NCBI GenBank assembly: GCA_023458315.1
Contig: JAEXAH010000019.1
Location: 1 to 33,686 of the forward strand
Reading direction: 5' to 3'
Length of the DNA: 33,686 bases
From: Pseudomonadota bacterium
GTDB lineage: Bacteria > Pseudomonadota > Alphaproteobacteria > Rhodospirillales > Magnetospirillaceae
Shown in pieces: positions 16,942-23,693 of the stretch (position 1 is its first letter; every line of letters starts with the position of its first letter). The notes beneath the pieces were generated by a model. It was not told where the DNA came from, did no database searches, and worked only from the letters and a program-made list of their open reading frames with translations. A program made the translations under genes and the position numbers.

Positions 16942-18540
16942 TTATAATTCCTTAAACTTTCTAACGCCTATTGTACTTAGCGCTTTTATAAGTATATATG
17001 CCAATATAGCCAAAGCAACACAAACCAGTTCCATAAACAGGTTAGTGTTGGAAGGCTTTATAAGGATAAACAGTACAGCCGGAACTCCCATGATTATAAC
17101 GCTGGTAATCATAGCTACGAAAATACTCGCACTTTGCTTTACTACCGAAACCTGTGTGGTCCATTCTAGTTTTGGGAAGTATAGGTTTACCAGAATACCG
17201 ATAACGGGAGAAACTATACACAATAGCAACGAGAGCAAAAACAGGACTATTACCGTTTCAGCACTCATTTTGAAGGCAATTGCCACAATCACCACATTTA
17301 TAATAACTGCCGGAATAGTCAGCGTCATATTCAGGAGTATTTTACTCCAAAGTATATTCTCTATTTTTAAAGGAAGAGATTTGATAATCCAAAGGCTTTT
17401 TCCTTCAAGAGAGATTGATGCCGCTGTTACAAAGGTAAAACTTATACAAAATGCAAATACCAGAGCAACTACCGGCGTTATATATGAACCTGCCATTGGG
17501 AGTTCTAACATCACCGAAACCTTATCCTTACCAAATACTGCAACTGCCAAGGAAAAAATAAACATCATTATTACGCCCACTGCGGTATTGGTTACATATA
17601 TATACGAAGATAGATAGAATCTCAATTCTTTCATATACAGCGCTTTCATAACCCCTGAAGCTTTTAGCGTTGTAACCTTGTAGTTAGATGCCTTGTATCT
17701 TTCGGACATTCTGGAATTAATAGTTTTAAACCCTCTTGAGAATATGAAAAGGAATGCACCGAAAACTACTGCACTCACCAAAATAAATGCTGCAAGGTAC
17801 AAGATATTTGTGTTGCTTAAAGCCCTGATATACAGGTTCGTCCAGAAAAGAACCTTTGTCACACCAGTTATTGCCGGAATAGCACTCTGAACCTGCTGCT
17901 GATTAATCCCGGAAATCATATTGGGCACAACCATAAATGCAATAATAATTACAAAGGTACCAATTAGCATTAAAACATTAGTTGATCTGAACTTCGAGGA
18001 TATACGTCCAAGTATATAAGCTAAAACGGCACCTATGGATATTGGAATAAGGGGTACAAACAAGGTTGCCACCGCAACAAAAAGATAGTACATAACCCCT
18101 GCACGAGTGTTTATCCCGTAAATGACCAGAGAGGGAATTCCAGCAAGTACACTTATGGCAAGGTTCGAAAGATAAACAAAAATCATCTTACTTGCCAGAA
18201 CTGCCGAAGGTTTTACAGGCAGGGACATCAGTAAATCAAAATCCCTGAAAGAAAACAGATATCCCGGTATTTTGTATATACTCATAAAAAGTGAGAATAG
18301 AGTAGTAGACAAAATAGAGCTTCCTATAAGCAGCTCCAGTGAATTTAATTCTTTAAGAATCTTACCAAGGGGAAAGTATAACATAAACATAGTGAAGGCC
18401 AGCATACAAAAAGCGTATACAATAAGTAAGCCCAGCAGTGCAGTCTTTACCTTATCCGAAGTGGATTTTGATTTTAGTGCCTTGTTTATTCCCCAGGAAT
18501 TAATTATGTTTGCTTTAATTAAAAGAAATATACTATTCAT
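16942..18540 (-). CDS. ABC-2-type exporter membrane subunit
   Basis: A 532-residue, very hydrophobic protein with about twelve predicted membrane segments and few charged loops, partner of the ATPase encoded immediately upstream. Segments such as LLMSLPVKPSAVLASKMIFVYLSNL and EGKSLWIIKSLPLKIENILWSKILL are typical of large Firmicute ABC-2 permeases in which two related halves each carry a LPL/LPV-P-x-x-x-W/L-like motif near the membrane. The start is ATG 18538-18540, overlapping the ATPase stop by eight bases, with GGAG at suitable spacing; the upstream TTG is too close to the ribosome binding site. Substrate unknown: such pairs export peptides, lipids or drugs, or act in cell-envelope functions. 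Confidence 0.85.
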   Translation of the reverse strand: MNSIFLLIKANIINSWGINKALKSKSTSDKVKTALLGLLIVYAFCMLAFTMFMLYFPLGKILKELNSLELLIGSSILSTTLFSLFMSIYKIPGYLFSFRDFDLLMSLPVKPSAVLASKMIFVYLSNLAISVLAGIPSLVIYGINTRAGVMYYLFVAVATLFVPLIPISIGAVLAYILGRISSKFRSTNVLMLIGTFVIIIAFMVVPNMISGINQQQVQSAIPAITGVTKVLFWTNLYIRALSNTNILYLAAFILVSAVVFGAFLFIFSRGFKTINSRMSERYKASNYKVTTLKASGVMKALYMKELRFYLSSYIYVTNTAVGVIMMFIFSLAVAVFGKDKVSVMLELPMAGSYITPVVALVFAFCISFTFVTAASISLEGKSLWIIKSLPLKIENILWSKILLNMTLTIPAVIINVVIVAIAFKMSAETVIVLFLLSLLLCIVSPVIGILVNLYFPKLEWTTQVSVVKQSASIFVAMITSVIIMGVPAVLFILIKPSNTNLFMELVCVALAILAYILIKALSTIGVRKFKEL

Positions 18541-19246
18541 TATCAATCAACTCCAAAAATAATTGCTCAAGTGAGCTGTTTCCTCTTACTGTGTCGGTTT
18601 CACCGCTGGTAATGAGCTTGCCGTCCTTTATAATTGCTATTTTGTTGCAAAGTTTCTCCGCAACCTCTAGTACATGGGTTGAAAAGAATATGGCACTTCC
18701 CTGTCTGCATTTTTCTTTCATTATCTCTTTCAGAGTATGTGCTGCTTTTGGGTCAAGTCCAACAAAAGGTTCATCCATTATATACAGACTTGGGTTATGA
18801 ACCAGTGCCGAAATAATGGCAAGCTTTTGTTTCATACCATGGGAATAGGATGATATTAAATCGCCCAGACTCTCTGTAAGTTCCAGCATATCTGCGTACT
18901 CTTTAATAGATTTTTCTCTGTCTTTTGCTGAAATTAAGAAAACATCAGCAATAAAGTTGAGATATTGAATCCCTGTCATGTTTTCATAAAGATCAGGATT
19001 ATCAGGTATATACGCAATCATTCTTTTACATTCAAGGGGGTCTGTTTTTATGGATTTACCTCCTATGCGAATATCTCCCTCAGAGAATTCAAGAATGCCG
19101 GTAACACATTTAATAGTAGTTGTTTTTCCTGCACCATTGTGTCCTATAAAGCCATATATATCACCTTTTTGAATTTCCAATGTCAAATTGTCTACTGCCT
19201 TTTTACCGCCCTTATAAGTTTTTGATAAATTACTTATTGTAAGCAT
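18533..19246 (-). CDS. ABC exporter ATP-binding subunit
   Basis: A 237-residue ABC ATPase. Visible motifs are Walker A GHNGAGKTT, a Q-loop-region IAYIPDNPDLYENMTG (the usual Gln replaced by Pro-Asp), signature SYSHGMKQK (variant of LSGGQ), Walker B LYIMDEPFVGLDP and the switch His in FFSTHVLEVAE. The pattern is that of the CcmA/EcsA-like ABC-2 exporters. The start is ATG 19244-19246 behind AAAGGTG; a Met five codons upstream lacks spacing. It overlaps the membrane subunit, so the two form one translationally coupled operon under the promoter at 19284-19312. Confidence 0.93.
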   Translation of the reverse strand: MLTISNLSKTYKGGKKAVDNLTLEIQKGDIYGFIGHNGAGKTTTIKCVTGILEFSEGDIRIGGKSIKTDPLECKRMIAYIPDNPDLYENMTGIQYLNFIADVFLISAKDREKSIKEYADMLELTESLGDLISSYSHGMKQKLAIISALVHNPSLYIMDEPFVGLDPKAAHTLKEIMKEKCRQGSAIFFSTHVLEVAEKLCNKIAIIKDGKLITSGETDTVRGNSSLEQLFLELIDNE

Positions 19247-19283
19247 AATTTCACCTTTCATATAAGTTTTTATTGTTATAAAA

Positions 19284-19312
19284 ATTATACTATATTTTAC
19301 TTGAATTATTAA
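19284..19312 (-). promoter_or_regulatory. Predicted promoter of the ABC exporter operon
   Basis: On the minus strand TTAATA (19307-19312), 17-base spacer, TATAAT (19284-19289), about 40 bases before the ATPase start. Confidence 0.6.
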
Positions 19313-19379
19313 CTAAATATAATTTAATTATTGCCTCCTAAAGAAATATTTTCAAAATTGTAGATTTTTTTGTTTTCTT

Positions 19380-19406
19380 TTGTCATATTTTGTAGTAATA
19401 TATAAT
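19380..19406 (+). promoter_or_regulatory. Possible promoter of the HD-GYP gene
   Basis: TATAAT at 19401-19406 with TTGTCA at 19380-19385. The 15-base spacer is shorter than ideal, so the -35 assignment is uncertain. Confidence 0.45.
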
Positions 19407-19454
19407 CAGAACGGCAAATTGTGTCATTTTTCTACATATTTTGAGGTATAAAAA

Positions 19455-20741
19455 ATGGATCAATACATACCGATTATAGATATTGTTATAGCCCTATCGA
19501 GTGCTATAGATTTGATAAACCCAAATATTTCAAATCATCACAAGAGAGTTGCATACATCTCTTATTGTATCGCTAAAGAAATGGGTTATTCAGAAAATGA
19601 GATAAAGGATTTAGTACTGGCCGGATTACTTCATGATTGCGGCGCAGTTAATTTGTTTGAAAGGAGTTCCATATTTGAATTTGAATTTGGTAATTCCAAT
19701 TCCGACAGACACTCCCATGGATATAAAGGTTGGTTTATTCTTCGTGACGCAGTGGAATTAAGGTCTGCTGCCAACATCATAAAATATCACCATGTTTTTT
19801 GGAATGAAATATCTCATAAGCGGTTTCAATCCTGCAAGATACCAGATTTCAGTCATATCCTCCATTTGGCAGACAGAATTGATATACTGATAAACCCTAA
19901 CCAGGAAATCTTGCAGCAGAAAAAATATATAAGTAAAATGATCCTCAAAGGTAAAGGGACAATGTTTATGCCCATGGCAGTCGATGCGTTTGAGAATCTA
20001 GCTTCAAAACCTTATTTTTGGTTTGATATTACCGAAACTTATCTCGAGGATCTGATACGCAAAATAATGTCACCATACAAGGTTTATATTAATAGTGAGT
20101 TTTTAATCCAATACGCAAATATCGCGCACAGAATTATAGATTTTAGAAGTAAATTTACAGCGACCCACTCAATAGGTGTAGCAGCAAGTGCAAGTGCTTT
20201 GGCCTCCAAGCTGGGGTTTTCCGCCTGCGACAGTAGATTGATGCATTCTGCAGGTTTGATGCATGATTTGGGAAAACTGTGTATCCCGGAGAGTATTTTA
20301 GAAAAACCCGGGCCCTTAGACCATTATGAGTTCAGCCTTATGAAAGCACATACATATCATACATACCGGATACTGGATTCAATTCCCGGTTTGGGAAAAG
20401 TACGTGATTGGGCTGCTTTCCACCATGAAAAGCTTGATGGTATGGGTTATCCCTTTGGTCTGGATACAAGAAGTCTTGACCTGGGTTCCAGAATATTGGC
20501 AGTAAGTGACATGTTTACAGCTCTTACTGAAGAAAGACCTTACAGACGTGCCATGTCCCTTAAAGACACGGTTAAGATTATTAATGAAGTAATTTCTCTT
20601 GATTATGATGTAAAGTATTGCTTAAACCAAAATATTGAGGAAATAAATGAGCTAAGACGTACCTCTCAGGAGATTGTTTTCAAAAGCTGTAATGAAATCT
20701 TTCCAGAGTTTGATGAAGAACCTAATCTTCATGCCTTGTAA
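19455..20741 (+). CDS. Tandem HD / HD-GYP domain phosphohydrolase
   Basis: A 428-residue soluble protein with two HD domains. The N-terminal one (about residues 25-170) keeps metal-ligand-like residues: HHKRVAYIS, LLHDCGA, IIKYHHVFW, LADRIDIL. The C-terminal one (about residues 230-400) is an HD-GYP domain: HSIGVAASASA, LMHDLGKLCIPE, KAHTYHTYRIL, FHHEKLDGMGYPF, VSDMFTALTEERPYR. HD-GYP domains hydrolyse cyclic di-GMP (some also other cyclic dinucleotides), so a phosphodiesterase in second-messenger signalling is the best guess. No sensor or receiver domain is attached; the first HD domain may be a second catalytic site or a regulatory one. Start ATG 19455 has GAGGT eight bases upstream. A terminator follows at 20786-20815. 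Confidence 0.88.
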   Translation: MDQYIPIIDIVIALSSAIDLINPNISNHHKRVAYISYCIAKEMGYSENEIKDLVLAGLLHDCGAVNLFERSSIFEFEFGNSNSDRHSHGYKGWFILRDAVELRSAANIIKYHHVFWNEISHKRFQSCKIPDFSHILHLADRIDILINPNQEILQQKKYISKMILKGKGTMFMPMAVDAFENLASKPYFWFDITETYLEDLIRKIMSPYKVYINSEFLIQYANIAHRIIDFRSKFTATHSIGVAASASALASKLGFSACDSRLMHSAGLMHDLGKLCIPESILEKPGPLDHYEFSLMKAHTYHTYRILDSIPGLGKVRDWAAFHHEKLDGMGYPFGLDTRSLDLGSRILAVSDMFTALTEERPYRRAMSLKDTVKIINEVISLDYDVKYCLNQNIEEINELRRTSQEIVFKSCNEIFPEFDEEPNLHAL

Positions 20742-20785
20742 TTTTATATTTGCAGATAATTAAAAATATCTATACATACTCCTTA

Positions 20786-20815
20786 GGACTTGTTAATAGC
20801 AAGTCCATTTTTTTT
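20786..20815 (+). terminator. Intrinsic terminator of the HD-GYP gene
   Basis: GGACTTG (20786-20792) and CAAGTCC (20800-20806) form a 7-bp stem with a 7-base loop, followed by A and eight T. Confidence 0.9.
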
Positions 20816-20861
20816 GAAAAATACTGTTAACATATTACAAGTAATACGGTGTACTTTTTTG

Positions 20862-20890
20862 TTGACATTGGGCATGACCTATTGTAAAAT
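20862..20890 (+). promoter_or_regulatory. Promoter of the tRNA-Ser gene
   Basis: Consensus TTGACA (20862-20867), 17-base spacer, TAAAAT (20885-20890), 37 bases before the mature tRNA 5' end. Confidence 0.8.
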
Positions 20891-20927
20891 AATAAGGCAG
20901 CTTAAAAGCTGAACTGAATATTTTTAT

Positions 20928-21018
20928 GGAGAGATGGCTGAGCTGGTCTAAGGCGCACGACTGGAAATCGTGTGTGGGGTAAAACTCACCGTGGGTTCGA
21001 ATCCCACTCTCTCCGCCA
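20928..21018 (+). tRNA. tRNA-Ser (anticodon GGA)
   Basis: A 91-base class II tRNA. The acceptor arm GGAGAGA pairs with TCTCTCC; the anticodon arm is CACGA-CTGGAAA-TCGTG with anticodon GGA at 20963-20965; a long variable arm follows, as expected for serine; the T arm is GTGGG-TTCGAAT-CCCAC; the CCA end is encoded (21016-21018). It reads UCC/UCU serine codons. It stands at the left edge of the mobile element, and its 3' half is the probable integration target of the integrase encoded at 21918-22910. Confidence 0.97.
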
Positions 21019-21025
21019 AAATAAA

Positions 21026-21063
21026 GGACTTTGCCGATTAAGGTAAAGTCCTTTTGCTTTTTT
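21026..21063 (+). terminator. Intrinsic terminator after tRNA-Ser
   Basis: GGACTTTGCC (21026-21035) pairs with GGTAAAGTCC (21042-21051), loop GATTAA, then TTTTGCTTTTTT. Confidence 0.88.
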
Positions 21064-21073
21064 AGCGTATTTT

Positions 21074-21095
21074 ATTGTGACATTATTGTGACATT
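21074..21095. repeat. 11-bp tandem repeat beside the tRNA, possible integrase arm sites
   Basis: ATTGTGACATT occurs twice without a gap (21074-21084, 21085-21095), about 55 bases after the tRNA end. Tandem short repeats near att cores often serve as arm-type binding sites for tyrosine integrases; this use is inferred. The repeat overlaps the last codons of the small gene at 21083-21268. Confidence 0.45.
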
Positions 21096-21268
21096 TGTAA
21101 ATTATCCATTATTGCTATACAAATACGCTTAAATTTAGGGTTAGTATCAGAGCTGTTTATCAATGATAAAATGCTATTTTTAATGTCGGCATCCTTCCTT
21201 ATCATTTTTTTGTCAAGAATTCCTAAAAGTGCCTTGATGTGTACTTCTAATTCTTCTAGATTACTCAT
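21083..21268 (-). CDS. 61-residue protein under a LexA-type operator, function unknown
   Basis: A small acidic/basic mixed helical protein beginning MSNLEELEVHIKALLGILDK. No membrane segment, no recognisable DNA-binding motif. The start is ATG 21266-21268, with a strong GGAGGG eight bases upstream; a Met five codons earlier has no such site. The promoter at 21313-21341 is near consensus and a LexA-box match (21291-21304) covers the transcription start, so this gene should be repressed normally and switched on by DNA damage. Lying between the tRNA attachment region and the integrase, it could be an excision or induction factor of the element, or an SOS gene of the host; I do not recognise the family. 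Confidence 0.72.
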   Translation of the reverse strand: MSNLEELEVHIKALLGILDKKMIRKDADIKNSILSLINSSDTNPKFKRICIAIMDNLQMSQ

Positions 21269-21290
21269 TACTATTCCCTCCAAATTTTAC

Positions 21291-21341
21291 CGAACACATG
21301 TTCTTGACCTAAATTATAATATCATTCTGCATTTGTTTCAA
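21291..21341 (-). promoter_or_regulatory. Promoter with LexA (SOS) box for the 61-residue gene
   Basis: On the minus strand TTGAAA (21336-21341), exactly 17 bases, TATAAT (21313-21318). Immediately downstream, covering about +2 to +15, is CGAACACATGTTCT on the plus strand (21291-21304). It fits the published Gram-positive LexA/DinR consensus CGAACRNRYGTTYC at 13 of 14 positions, and a site over the transcription start is ideal for repression. Confidence 0.75.
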
Positions 21342-21644
21342 TACCCCCTTTAGAAATTTTAATGATTTAATTGATTAATTTAATAATATTACTCTCGAAA
21401 ATAAATTTCAATTAACACCATTTGCAACTGGAAGTTGAATTTTGATACTTTAGGACATTAGTACTATAAACTAATTTACATAAATTTAAAAACAATACGT
21501 TTTTTGTCTAAATCTTATCTGTTTTGTAATATAAATGTAATATTTGCTGGAAATTACGATAAGAGTAATTTTATTCATACCAAAGTAGTTAAACCCATAT
21601 AAGCGGTTATGTAGTGCTACAATATTCCATACGGGGGAACATAT
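21342..21644. other. AT-rich control region between divergent small genes
   Basis: About 300 bases without a gene. A possible plus-strand promoter for the HTH gene is TTGTCT (21504-21509), 17 bases, TAATAT (21527-21532). A 7-bp inverted repeat AAATTAC/GTAATTT (21551-21557, 21565-21571) just downstream may be an operator. Nothing else supportable was seen. Confidence 0.4.
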
Positions 21645-21863
21645 ATGATCAAAATTTACTTATCCAGAATTCTTGGTGAAAAAAGAATAACCCAAAAGAA
21701 ACTCAGTAAATTAACTGATATACGCCCCGGTACAATAAACGCTTATTATCATGAATATATTCAAAGAATAAATGTTGCAGATCTAAATAAAATATGTAAG
21801 GCTCTTAATTGTAAGTTGTCTGATTTAATAGAATACATGCCTGATGACGATGGTGATAAATAA
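21645..21863 (+). CDS. Small XRE/HTH_26-type DNA-binding regulator
   Basis: A 72-residue protein consisting almost only of a Cro/C1-type helix-turn-helix: ILGEKRITQKKLSKLTDIRPGTINAYYHEYIQRINVADLNKICKALNCKLSDLIEYMPDD. The NVADLNKICKALNCKLSDLIEY tail is characteristic of the HTH_26/YozG-like group of small regulators common in Firmicute prophages and mobile elements. GGGGGA lies six bases before the ATG. It is convergent with the integrase gene and divergent from the SOS-controlled small gene, a good position to control either. Its target is not evident from sequence; the AAATTAC/GTAATTT repeat in its own leader is one candidate. Confidence 0.85.
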   Translation: MIKIYLSRILGEKRITQKKLSKLTDIRPGTINAYYHEYIQRINVADLNKICKALNCKLSDLIEYMPDDDGDK

Positions 21864-21917
21864 AACATTAATTTAAAAATATTGCATATGGTAAATTAAG
21901 TAATAAAATGTATTTCC

Positions 21918-22910
21918 TTAAGATACAAATTTTCTATGACTTATTTGAACTTCATCCACATTTAGGTCTGCGTATATCTGCGTAGTAGCAGGTGTAGTGT
22001 GTCCTAACATTTTCTGTACAGCTTGAATACTTGCTCCCGCGTTTACTGCTGTTGTAGCTGTTGTGTGTCTTAGCAGGTGCGGATGTACCGATTTAATTAT
22101 GCCTGCCATTGCTCCTAATTGATTAAATACTTTTTGATATCCCCTATGGCTTAAACGATTCATTGGTAATCGCAACCCAACAAAAAGTGCATTATTATTG
22201 TCTTTACGCAAGTCTAAATATCTCCACAAATGTACTTTTGCCCTGGCATTTAAAAAAACCGTTCTTTCTTTATTCCCTTTTCCTATTACATTAACAGAAC
22301 TCCTATTCCAATCGATATCATTTTTATTTAATTTGTACACTTCATCTAGTCGACAACCCGTTGAGTAAAAAAATTCAATCATTGCTTTTTCTCGTTGATT
22401 TCTGCAAGCCAACCTTAACATTTCAAGTTCTTCCTGAGACAGTGCCTTTCTAATTCGCTTTTCTTTTTTAGCCGGCTTTATCTTTCTCATAGGGCTTTTC
22501 ACAATGTAATCTTCCATTTCTAACCACGAGAAAAAGCTTTTCAATATGCTGATTTCTGTATCTAAAGTCGAATTTTTTATACCTGTAGAAGCATATTGAG
22601 CCAGGTATCTTCTTATGTCCATTACAGTAATATCTTCTATTCTTTTTTGTACTATTTTTGAAAATCTAGCTAAATGATGAGAATAGCTTTTTAATGTTTT
22701 TTGAGAAAGACCTTCAAGTTTTTTAGTTGAAATAAATAAAACAATTTTTTCCGGAATCCCTTCAAATGGTATAATAGCATTTTCAACTGGCTGCAGGTCA
22801 TAGTTATAGAGTTCTTCTTCTAAAATTACTTTAAGCTGAACGGCAACTTCCTGAGTAAGGAGATCAACTGCCTTACTCAGGATACGTATAATTACATCTT
22901 CTTTTACCAT
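21918..22910 (-). CDS. Tyrosine recombinase / phage integrase
   Basis: A 330-residue site-specific recombinase of the XerC/D-like phage integrase family. The N-terminal SAM-like core-binding domain (about residues 50-145: FISTKKLEGLSQKTLKSYSHHLARF ... ILKSFFSWL) precedes the catalytic domain with the Arg in STGCRLDEV, the KGNKER turn, HLLRHT, LGH and the nucleophile Tyr in TTQIYADL. Spacing and order are complete, so it should be active. About 50 extra N-terminal residues may form an accessory domain. GGAGG stands nine bases before the ATG. A promoter at 23059-23087 and an approximately 140-base structured leader precede it. It is the likely enzyme for integration at tRNA-Ser; the partner att site is outside the window. 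Confidence 0.93.
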   Translation of the reverse strand: MVKEDVIIRILSKAVDLLTQEVAVQLKVILEEELYNYDLQPVENAIIPFEGIPEKIVLFISTKKLEGLSQKTLKSYSHHLARFSKIVQKRIEDITVMDIRRYLAQYASTGIKNSTLDTEISILKSFFSWLEMEDYIVKSPMRKIKPAKKEKRIRKALSQEELEMLRLACRNQREKAMIEFFYSTGCRLDEVYKLNKNDIDWNRSSVNVIGKGNKERTVFLNARAKVHLWRYLDLRKDNNNALFVGLRLPMNRLSHRGYQKVFNQLGAMAGIIKSVHPHLLRHTTATTAVNAGASIQAVQKMLGHTTPATTQIYADLNVDEVQISHRKFVS

Positions 22911-22930
22911 TTATTTACTCCTCCTATTGC

Positions 22931-23025
22931 ACGAAGATAAAAGACAAGATATAATTATCTTGTCCCACTCGTGGGACGCTGTAGGGGGTTGGTGTCTTAT
23001 CTTGCCGGATGTGCACCCATCCCCT
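22931..23025 (-). promoter_or_regulatory. Structured leader / palindrome cluster upstream of the integrase
   Basis: Two adjacent perfect palindromes, ACAAGATA-TAAT-TATCTTGT (22944-22963) and GTCCCAC-TC-GTGGGAC (22962-22977), sit inside a longer inverted repeat (AAGATAAAAGACA at 22934-22946 against TGTCTTATCTT at 22993-23003), and GGATG/CATCC (23007-23022 region) adds a further small stem. The hexamer AAGATA appears four times in both orientations. In RNA these arms can pair in alternative ways, one giving a hairpin followed by a U-rich stretch, so attenuation of integrase is possible; as DNA they could be recombinase or regulator sites. Confidence 0.5.
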
Positions 23026-23058
23026 TTTTATATGTCCTATATTTTATTTTCAAAATCA

Positions 23059-23087
23059 ATTATATAAGGATAAGCCAAAAAATTCAA
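23059..23087 (-). promoter_or_regulatory. Predicted promoter of the integrase gene
   Basis: On the minus strand TTGAAT (23082-23087), 17 bases, TATAAT (23059-23064). It lies about 150 bases before the integrase start. Confidence 0.7.
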
Positions 23088-23129
23088 CAATATTTTCATA
23101 TTTTGGATAATAAAACAAGGAACCCCGAT

Positions 23130-23160
23130 GAACAAAAATAAAAGCCCCTATTTAGGAGCT
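23130..23160 (-). terminator. Intrinsic terminator ahead of the integrase unit
   Basis: On the minus strand AGCTCCT (23154-23160) pairs with AGGGGCT (23143-23149) around an AAAT loop, followed by TTTATTTTTG. It separates the integrase promoter from the upstream gene block. Confidence 0.75.
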
Positions 23161-23199
23161 ATAATGAAATGAATAAAATTAAATTAAAGGGCAATAATA

Positions 23200-23472
23200 T
23201 TATCTGAAACTAGATAAATATAAAACTTTGCATGAAGGTTGCGGAATTGATGGTTCTGCAACCTTCTTTTCATTATAAAAGCCACTATTGCAGCTATACC
23301 AAACCCAACTACCAAACAAGTAACCTAGATAATACCTACCCTTTCCAAATATGTTAATAATAAATGTCTTTTTCTTTTGCTTTTCTTGTCTACGTTTGAG
23401 CCTACGTTTTTGAATCTGTTCACGGTTTTTGATCTCGTTTCCTAATTGTTTTAATAATAAGTTCATTAACAT
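23200..23472 (-). CDS. Small basic protein, possibly frameshifted membrane protein
   Basis: A 90-codon frame starting MLMNLLLKQLGNEIKNREQI, then a very basic stretch (KRRLKRRQEKQKKKTFIIN). The start ATG 23470-23472 has a perfect GGAGG, so translation begins here. The C-terminal 40 residues look unnatural, while the +1 frame over the same bases (about 23310-23210) reads VTCLVVGFGIAAIVAFIMKRR, a convincing membrane segment with a positive cytoplasmic end. A one-base insertion near the GGG around 23339 plus one TAG in the other frame could explain this, so the gene may be decayed. No family recognised. It is in the same direction and block as the 61-residue membrane protein and the replication genes. 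Confidence 0.5.
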   Translation of the reverse strand: MLMNLLLKQLGNEIKNREQIQKRRLKRRQEKQKKKTFIINIFGKGRYYLGYLFGSWVWYSCNSGFYNEKKVAEPSIPQPSCKVLYLSSFR

Positions 23473-23505
23473 AAAAGTTTCCTCCCCTTCGTTATATATT
23501 TGCTT

Positions 23506-23691
23506 TTAAAAAAGCCGAGAGAAAAAATTTAAAATATTACTTATACTTTTGTTTACTGCATCGTCTTTAAATATTGCAGATATATCCATGTTCTTTATAT
23601 AAAACATCAAGGAAACTCCACCAATAGTAAGTAACCATGCAATTTTATTATTCATCTGTTTAGTAGCAGTTGATTCTATTTTATTAGCCAT
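23506..23691 (-). CDS. 61-residue single-pass membrane protein, function unknown
   Basis: A small protein with a hydrophilic N-terminus (MANKIESTATKQMNNK), one hydrophobic segment (IAWLLTIGGVSLMFYI) and an amphipathic tail ending in NFFSRLF. GGGGGA lies at usable distance before the ATG, and the start is two bases after the stop of the replication-relaxation gene, so it is translationally linked to it. I do not recognise a family. Its place behind an FtsK-like ATPase and a relaxation protein suggests a small accessory factor of the same DNA-handling module. Confidence 0.6.
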   Translation of the reverse strand: MANKIESTATKQMNNKIAWLLTIGGVSLMFYIKNMDISAIFKDDAVNKSISNILNFFSRLF

Positions 23692-23693
23692 AC

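Noticed and set aside
16913..17617. Plus-strand 234-codon frame opposite the ABC-2 permease
   Set aside because: Shadow frame: hydrophobic antisense of a membrane protein, without a ribosome binding site.
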